DNA of 64,000 nt, from the NCBI RefSeq assembly GCF_965221685.1, contig NZ_OZ244907.1, one strand, 5' to 3'. The translations under genes and the position numbers were made by a program. This stretch comes from Palauibacter sp022826685 (lineage in GTDB: Bacteria; Gemmatimonadota; Gemmatimonadetes; Palauibacterales; Palauibacteraceae). This document shows, piece by piece, positions 59,292-64,000 of this stretch. Numbering within the stretch: position 1 is the stretch's first letter; each line of letters opens with the position of its first letter. The notes beneath the pieces are model-generated. The model saw only the letters and a program-made list of their open reading frames with translations. It searched no databases and had not been told where the DNA came from.

Positions 59292-60365
59292 CTAGCCGGC
59301 GGCGGGGGGCGGTCCGCCGGCGGCGTCGAGGAACCGTCGGGCCCGCCGCCGGGCCGCGTGAAGCGGCGATTCTCCGGCGGCGGCCGCCTCCTCGAATATC
59401 TCCCGCAGCGACGACCCGATCTCGTCGACGCGGGCCCGGAGCCGGGCCTCGTCCCGCTCGCCCCGGTGGATGGCGGCGAAGGCGGCCGCGCCGCCGGCGT
59501 TGATCACGTAGTCGGGGGCGTAGAGGATCCCGCGCTCGAGCAGTCTCTCTCCATCGGTCTCCGAGAGGAGCTGGTTGTTCGCGGAACCGGCCACGATCCG
59601 GCACCGGAGGCGGGGGATCGTGACGGGATTGAGCGTCGCCCCGACGGCGCAGGGCGCATACACGTCCACATCCACATCCCAGACTTCGTCGGCGGGAATG
59701 ACGACGCCTCCGAAGCGCGTCCGCGCCCGCTCGGCGGCGTCCTCGCGCAGGTCCGCCAGGTAGAGCGTCGCCCCGGCCTCGGCCAGGAGCCCGGCGAGCG
59801 GGAGGCCGACGTCGCCGAGCCCCTGGATGAGCACCGAGAGGGCGCCGAAGTCCGCCTCGCCGAACCGGTGTTCGAGCGCGGCCCGGATCCCGGCGAGTAC
59901 GCCCCGCGCCGTATACGGCCCGGGGTCGCCCGGTTTCCCGTCCACGAGGCCGACGGCGTGCCCGGAGATGGCTCCGATCCGGGCCATGTCCTCCGGCGTC
60001 GTGCCGAGATCCACGCCGGTCTGAAAGGCGCCCCGGAGCGAGATGAGATGCGCCGCATAGCGATCGATCAGGCCGGCGCGGGCTTCGTCGCCCAGGCCGT
60101 CCGGGACGGCGATGACCGCCTTGCCGCCGCCGTACCGAATGCCGACGCCCGCCCACTTCCAGGTCATGCCCTCGGCGAGGCGCATGGCGTCGATCAGGCC
60201 GTCCACGGGCGCGGGATAGGAGGTCATCCGGGTGCCTCCGGCCGCCGGCCCCAGCCGCGTATCGTGCAGGGCGACGAAGATCCAGGCGCCGGTGGCGGCG
60301 TCGAAGGCGGTGACGACGGACTCGCCGTCCCACGCCTCCATGACGTCGAAAAAGCCGCGGGTCAT
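59292..60365 (-). CDS. Glu/Leu/Phe/Val dehydrogenase (leucine dehydrogenase-like)
   Basis: ATG 60365 follows GGAGAGGG. The 357-residue protein has AAGGTRMTSYP, the catalytic lysine segment EGMTWKWAGVGIRYGGGKAVI, GVDLGTTPEDMARI, and the NAD motif LIQGLGDVGLPLAGLLAEAG. The small size places it with leucine/valine/phenylalanine dehydrogenases, not the larger glutamate enzymes. It deaminates a branched-chain amino acid to the 2-oxoacid with NAD+. It may supply 2-oxoacids to the Kor complex, but the two are 26 kb apart. The stop is 18 bp from the convergent nitroreductase. Confidence 0.85.
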   Translation of the reverse strand: MTRGFFDVMEAWDGESVVTAFDAATGAWIFVALHDTRLGPAAGGTRMTSYPAPVDGLIDAMRLAEGMTWKWAGVGIRYGGGKAVIAVPDGLGDEARAGLIDRYAAHLISLRGAFQTGVDLGTTPEDMARIGAISGHAVGLVDGKPGDPGPYTARGVLAGIRAALEHRFGEADFGALSVLIQGLGDVGLPLAGLLAEAGATLYLADLREDAAERARTRFGGVVIPADEVWDVDVDVYAPCAVGATLNPVTIPRLRCRIVAGSANNQLLSETDGERLLERGILYAPDYVINAGGAAAFAAIHRGERDEARLRARVDEIGSSLREIFEEAAAAGESPLHAARRRARRFLDAAGGPPPAAG

Positions 60366-60530
60366 ACCCTCTCCGTGTTCGATTCGTATTCGATTCGTAC
60401 GCCATCGGGTGCGCGAGCGCGGTGAGACTATCGCGCGCTGCCCGCCCGGGCGACATTGGAACATGAGGGACGCGATCGCGTATCGGTGCTCGGGAGGAAA
60501 GACGGCTGCGACCGACCGGGAGGTGCTGGG

Positions 60531-61127
60531 ATGACGACACTGTTCTTCGGAGACATGCTCCCCCCGCCGCGCGAAGCCGAGAATCGTCGCGAGCACGTCC
60601 TCGTCGGCACCGCCACCCCCCTCAAGCTCGATGTCCGACCGGTTGAGCACCACTTGACGCCCCGGGGCAGCATCTGCATCGGGACCTTTCACGAAGACAG
60701 GCCGATCGGGCGCTGCGCCATCCCCCACGACAGCGTGAAGGATTTCCTCGAGATGGACCTCTTCGACCGACCGGTTTCGCTCGCGCTGAACGTCCGGAAG
60801 GGTGGTCCCGGCATGGAGGGCAGCCTTCTCGCGCTCGTGCCGATGGACCGGGCGTCGCCGGGCGGATCCGAGCGGGATGAGCCGTGGAGGGCCAGCGTCC
60901 CCGGCGCGGCGTACGACGACGCGATCAAGGCGGGCGGCGGCGACTCCGGGTCCACTCAGTTGGTCGGGATCTTCCTCGGCGAGGTCGTGCGGTTCGAGGG
61001 CGACCGGCGGGAACCGGCGTCGATGCTGCGCGAAGCCGCCGACATGCTGGCGTGTGTCATCCGCGGGCAGGTGGACAGCGTCGGCGGCCGCGTGATCGAA
61101 GACCTGACCGCCAGCCCGGAGGGCTGA
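60531..61127 (+). CDS. protein of unknown function
   Basis: ATG 60531 is preceded by GGGAGG at seven bases. The 198-residue product starts MTTLFFGDMLPPPREAENRR and has no signal peptide or transmembrane segment. A segment HHLTPRGSICIGTFHEDRPIGRCA may be a small domain; the last part (PASMLREAADMLACVIRGQV) is helical. I recognise no family. It lies between the leucine dehydrogenase and the haem genes, divergent from the first and convergent with ferrochelatase. The coding call rests on the ribosome-binding site and length. Confidence 0.55.
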   Translation: MTTLFFGDMLPPPREAENRREHVLVGTATPLKLDVRPVEHHLTPRGSICIGTFHEDRPIGRCAIPHDSVKDFLEMDLFDRPVSLALNVRKGGPGMEGSLLALVPMDRASPGGSERDEPWRASVPGAAYDDAIKAGGGDSGSTQLVGIFLGEVVRFEGDRREPASMLREAADMLACVIRGQVDSVGGRVIEDLTASPEG

Positions 61128-61181
61128 GCGAGGGTTCGACAGCCAGCTGCGTTGCGGCGGCCCCCTGCGTCGCGGCGGACG

Positions 61182-62246
61182 TCAGGCGGCCGGCTCTCCA
61201 TTGAAGCAAACGGCCGTTCCCGGGCGACATCGGCACGAAGTCCGCGGAGGCAGGGCCGGGAGGTCGAGGCCCAGCGCCGCCAGCGCCAGGTCGCCCAGCA
61301 CCTCGGCGAACGCTCCGTCGTCGTGCGGTATGCCGACGCGGCGGAACTCGAGGCCGAGTCCGGCGGCGTGCCCGGCGAGGTCCACGTCCAGTTCCATCAG
61401 CGTCTCGGATTGCTCGTGCATGAAGCTGACGGGGTCGACCAGGATCTTCGCGACGCCCGGGAGGCGCTCCAGCGCCGTCTCGATGTCCGGCGGCGTCCAT
61501 TCGATCCGTCGATTCGAGTGGTTCTGGTAGCCGAGCGTCCAAGTGTCCACGCCGAGCGCGCGAGCCAGCGTTGCGCACCACTCCTCGACGTATTCCACGT
61601 AGCGGCTGCCCTCTTCGATGTAGCGAAGCGGGGTGCCGTGGGCGCTGAATACGAGGCGGACGCCCGGGTCGGCCAGGCTCCAGCCGGCTTCCGCGGCGGT
61701 GCGGCGGATCGCGTCGGCGCGAAGGCGTACGTAGCGGGGATGACGATGCCACCCGGTCACGGTGCGCACCTCGGGGCGCCATCCGATACGCTCGAGCGCC
61801 CGCTCGACCTCGTCCAGCGCCGCGACGGTGGTCGAAGGACCGCACAGGGGGTACACGGGCAGGGGCACGAGTGCCGCGGCTCCCGTCTCACGCAGGTGGC
61901 GCAGTGCTTCCTCGATCGACGGCTCGGTGAACTGCATCCCCACGGTCACGCTCATCGGGTGCCCGCGGGCCTTGAGCGCCCCTTCGAGCGCGGTACCTTG
62001 CGCCTCCGCCTGAGGGTCGAGCGGTGAGCCGCCGATCCTTTCGTAAACCTCGAGCAGTCCGGGCGCCCGCCGCCGCGCGAGTTCGCGGCTTCGCGCACGG
62101 GCCGCCGCCACGTCCATGTGCGGCTCCAGCCGGGCGTTCGCCAGGAAGATCCGCTCCAGGAAGCGGGTGACGGCGCCCGGATCCCCTCCTCTCGGTTCGC
62201 CGAAGTTCAGGAGGAGGACGGCGGGTCGGGGTTCGGAGTTCGCCAT
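61182..62246 (-). CDS. hemH: ferrochelatase
   Basis: The 354-residue product opens with AVLLLNFGEPRGGDPGAV and has the family segments GMQFTEPSIEEALRHLR, VFSAHGTPLRYIEEGSRY (catalytic histidine), and ILVDPVSFMHEQSETLMELD. The enzyme inserts iron into protoporphyrin, or coproporphyrin in some bacteria. The C-terminus ends SCRCRPGTAVCFNGEPAA with three cysteines, which may be a [2Fe-2S] site as in some ferrochelatases. It diverges from a protoporphyrinogen/coproporphyrinogen oxidase gene 93 bp away, so the haem genes form a cluster. Confidence 0.93.
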   Translation of the reverse strand: MANSEPRPAVLLLNFGEPRGGDPGAVTRFLERIFLANARLEPHMDVAAARARSRELARRRAPGLLEVYERIGGSPLDPQAEAQGTALEGALKARGHPMSVTVGMQFTEPSIEEALRHLRETGAAALVPLPVYPLCGPSTTVAALDEVERALERIGWRPEVRTVTGWHRHPRYVRLRADAIRRTAAEAGWSLADPGVRLVFSAHGTPLRYIEEGSRYVEYVEEWCATLARALGVDTWTLGYQNHSNRRIEWTPPDIETALERLPGVAKILVDPVSFMHEQSETLMELDVDLAGHAAGLGLEFRRVGIPHDDGAFAEVLGDLALAALGLDLPALPPRTSCRCRPGTAVCFNGEPAA

Positions 62247-62338
62247 CGCTCGAACATATCGGCGCGGTCCCCCGCTTGCCCGCGCCGGGGAGGGCTCGGA
62301 CGTTGCCGCCTCCCAGCGCGGAGTCGGAAGGGGGAGGC

Positions 62339-63604
62339 ATGCGGGTCGGAATCATCGGCGGAGGGATCACGGGGCTGGCGCTCACGCACGCCCTGGCGCG
62401 GCGTGGCGTCGACTCGATCCTCTTCGAGGGAGCCGACGACGTCGGCGGGGTGATTCGCACCTCCATCCACGACGGCCGGGTCGTCGAACTCGGCCCCCAG
62501 CGGACGCGGCTTTCGCCTCCGGTGCGGCGACTTGTCGATGAACTGGAGCTTCGAGAGGAGATCCTGGAGGCGCGGCCCGGAGCGCGGCTGTTCATCTGGG
62601 CCCGCGGCCGCCTGCGGGTCGTACCGACCCGGCCGCGCGAGCTCCTGACGGGCGATCTGCTCTCGCCGGTGGGGCGCGCCCGCGCCGCCCTCGAACCCTT
62701 GACCGGGGGGATTCGGCCGGCAGAGTCCGTGGCCGGCTACTTCCGCCGCAAGCTCGGCCGCGAGGCCTACGTCCGGCTCTTCGGCCCCCTCGTTTCCGCG
62801 ACCTTCGGATCCGACCCGGAGACGATGCCGGCGGCGCGGATCCTTCCGATGTTCCTCGGGCCGCTGGGCGTGAAGCGCAGCCTGCTCGCCGCGGCGCAGC
62901 GCCGGGAGCCCGGCACCACCCCGCCCGCCTTCACCTTTCGGGAGGGCATGGGCACCCTCCCGCGCGCGATGGCGCGGCGGCATGCGGAACGGGTCCGCGT
63001 GTCCGCCCCGGTCGAGGAGATCCGCCGCTCCGGTCGGCGGTTCGAGATCGGTCACGGGGGCGTGCGCCCGGACTCCGAAACCGTGGACCATGTGGCGATC
63101 GCGACACCCGCGCCCGCCGCGGCGGACCTTCTGGGGCACCTCGCGCCCGCGGCCGCCGACCGTCTCGCGGGGCTGCGCTATCACCGCGTAGCCGTCGTGC
63201 CGCTGGAAGTGGAGAGCGCGCCGGAGGGGTTCGGGTTCCAGGTCGCGCTGGGAGAACGGTGGCGCACGCGCGGCGTGACGTGGAACGCCTCGCTGTTCGG
63301 GCGCGAGGGCCTCTGCACGGCCTACCTGGGCGGCGGCCTCGACCCCGATGTGGCCGCATGGAATTCAGCACGGCTCGAGCGGACCGCGGCCGACGAGTAC
63401 GAGGCGATCCACGGGGTGGCGGCGACCCCGCTCTGCACGGCCCGGCCGCGGCTCCCGGCGTATGACGGCTCGTGGATGGCGCTCGACGGCCTCGATCTTC
63501 CGCCCGGCATCACGCTCGCCGCCGGCTACACGGGGCGGCTGGGCATTTCCAGTCGAATCGCCGAAGCCGAGTCGGTGGCGGAGCGTCTCGCCGCGCACGC
63601 ATAG
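62339..63604 (+). CDS. hemY: protoporphyrinogen/coproporphyrinogen oxidase (HemY type)
   Basis: ATG 62339 follows GGGGGAGG closely. The 421-residue flavoprotein has VGIIGGGITGLALTHALARRG (FAD motif), SILFEGADDVGGVIRT, then ELGPQRTRLS, and a C-terminal GITLAAGYTGRLGISSRIAEAES typical of the amine-oxidase-like flavoprotein PgoX. It oxidises the porphyrinogen using oxygen in the step before ferrochelatase. HemY in Gram-positives and relatives uses coproporphyrinogen III; which applies here is not clear. Together with hemH and hemE it completes a haem cluster. Confidence 0.85.
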   Translation: MRVGIIGGGITGLALTHALARRGVDSILFEGADDVGGVIRTSIHDGRVVELGPQRTRLSPPVRRLVDELELREEILEARPGARLFIWARGRLRVVPTRPRELLTGDLLSPVGRARAALEPLTGGIRPAESVAGYFRRKLGREAYVRLFGPLVSATFGSDPETMPAARILPMFLGPLGVKRSLLAAAQRREPGTTPPAFTFREGMGTLPRAMARRHAERVRVSAPVEEIRRSGRRFEIGHGGVRPDSETVDHVAIATPAPAAADLLGHLAPAAADRLAGLRYHRVAVVPLEVESAPEGFGFQVALGERWRTRGVTWNASLFGREGLCTAYLGGGLDPDVAAWNSARLERTAADEYEAIHGVAATPLCTARPRLPAYDGSWMALDGLDLPPGITLAAGYTGRLGISSRIAEAESVAERLAAHA

Positions 63605-63643
63605 AATCCTGTCACGGCTCCCGGCCCTCCCGCGGGAACGTCC

Positions 63644-64000
63644 TCAGCGGCTTTCTCCCGGAGGACTCCAGCGCCGCACCTCGTCGACGACGGCGGCGAT
63701 CACCGCTGGATCGGAATCCGGATGGAGGCCGTGCCCGAGGTTGAAGATGTGGCCGGGTCTGCCACCCGCCCGGCGCAGCACGTCGCGCGTCCCCGCGCGC
63801 GCCGCCGCCTCGCCCGCGAGAATGCAGGCCGGGTCGAGGTTCCCCTGGATCGCGCGCTCCGGGCCGACGATCTTCCATGCCTCGTCGAGGGGCGTGCGCC
63901 AATCGACGCTGATCGCATCGCCTCCCGCCTCCGCCACCGCGGCGTGCGTCGCGCCGTAGTGCACGGTGGGGACTCCCCTCTCGCGGAGCCGCTCCAACAG
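63644..64000 (-). CDS. hemE: uroporphyrinogen decarboxylase, C-terminal part (cut by window end)
   Basis: The frame runs to the right window edge; only the last 118 residues are present. They include DAISVDWRTPLDEAWKIVG, IQGNLDPACILAG and PGHIFNLGHGLHPDSDP, the last 120 residues of HemE. The active-site aspartate and other N-terminal residues lie beyond the window. The enzyme decarboxylates uroporphyrinogen III to coproporphyrinogen III. The gene is convergent with the porphyrinogen oxidase, 39 bp apart. Confidence 0.9.
   Translation of the reverse strand: MLERLRERGVPTVHYGATHAAVAEAGGDAISVDWRTPLDEAWKIVGPERAIQGNLDPACILAGEAAARAGTRDVLRRAGGRPGHIFNLGHGLHPDSDPAVIAAVVDEVRRWSPPGESR

Noticed and set aside
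1..64000. CRISPR arrays, tRNA and rRNA genes, insertion sequences.
   Set aside because: No repeat-spacer pattern, cloverleaf-like intergenic sequence, or transposase was seen; almost all space is taken by protein genes.

Overview
This 64 kb window is very GC-rich, densely coded bacterial chromosome. I count about 53 protein genes, two of them cut by the window ends. I see no rRNA or tRNA gene, insertion sequence, phage gene or CRISPR array. The gene mix suggests a Gram-negative, aerobic, organotrophic member of the Gemmatimonadota (possibly a marine or sponge-associated lineage). It includes TonB-dependent receptors, large beta-barrels, PIG-L deacetylase with a sodium symporter, tandem secreted amidohydrolases, a KorAB 2-oxoacid oxidoreductase with an NADPH-type flavoprotein partner, and many secreted proteins of narrow distribution. 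The phylum is inference from gene content, not from a marker gene.

Layout. 1-4.3 kb: a haem-uptake-like cluster of a secreted CbiX-type chelatase lipoprotein, an HmuY-like lipoprotein and a TonB receptor. 4.3-8.9 kb: M20 peptidase, OsmC protein, a small TonB-plug protein, a DUF6265-like protein and a methyltransferase. 9-17.1 kb: a large outer-membrane barrel, signal peptidase I, and an RND heavy-metal-type efflux pair. 17.1-28.2 kb: sarcosine oxidase-like flavoprotein, serine hydrolase, PLP decarboxylase with an NCS2 permease, two zinc alcohol dehydrogenases, a sialidase-fold lipoprotein and a citrate-lyase-like protein. 28.4-33.2 kb: the KorAB operon with its flavoprotein. 33.1-36.4 kb: VOC and cupin proteins, aquaporin, trans-3-hydroxyproline dehydratase-like enzyme and an AhpD-like protein with an in-frame UGA. 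36.4-42.3 kb: FecR/DUF6600 protein, PD40 protein, an ECF sigma factor with an anti-sigma/MGMT fusion, and a lineage protein. 42.3-50.4 kb: glucose-6-phosphate isomerase, formate-THF ligase, and the PIG-L/SSS symporter operon. 50.6-59.3 kb: a duplicated-domain protein, a barrel, cupin, SDR, multicopper oxidase, two amidohydrolases and an iodotyrosine-deiodinase-like flavoprotein. 59.3-64 kb: leucine dehydrogenase-like enzyme, an unknown protein, and haem genes hemH, hemY/hemG-type and hemE.

Two points stand out. At 35.8-36.4 kb an AhpD/CMD-family gene carries an in-frame UGA exactly where the second cysteine of the CxxC redox motif belongs. A six-base-pair stem-loop follows at a spacing that fits bacterial SECIS elements, so this is most likely a selenoprotein rather than a broken gene. 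At 39.9-41.2 kb an ECF sigma factor overlaps a gene that fuses an anti-sigma-like N-terminal segment to a complete O6-alkylguanine-DNA alkyltransferase. This suggests an alkylation-sensing switch analogous in logic to Ada but built from a sigma/anti-sigma pair.

Gene starts were moved where ribosome-binding sites, signal peptides or overlaps argued for it. Several genes start at GTG or TTG, and one apparently at CTG.
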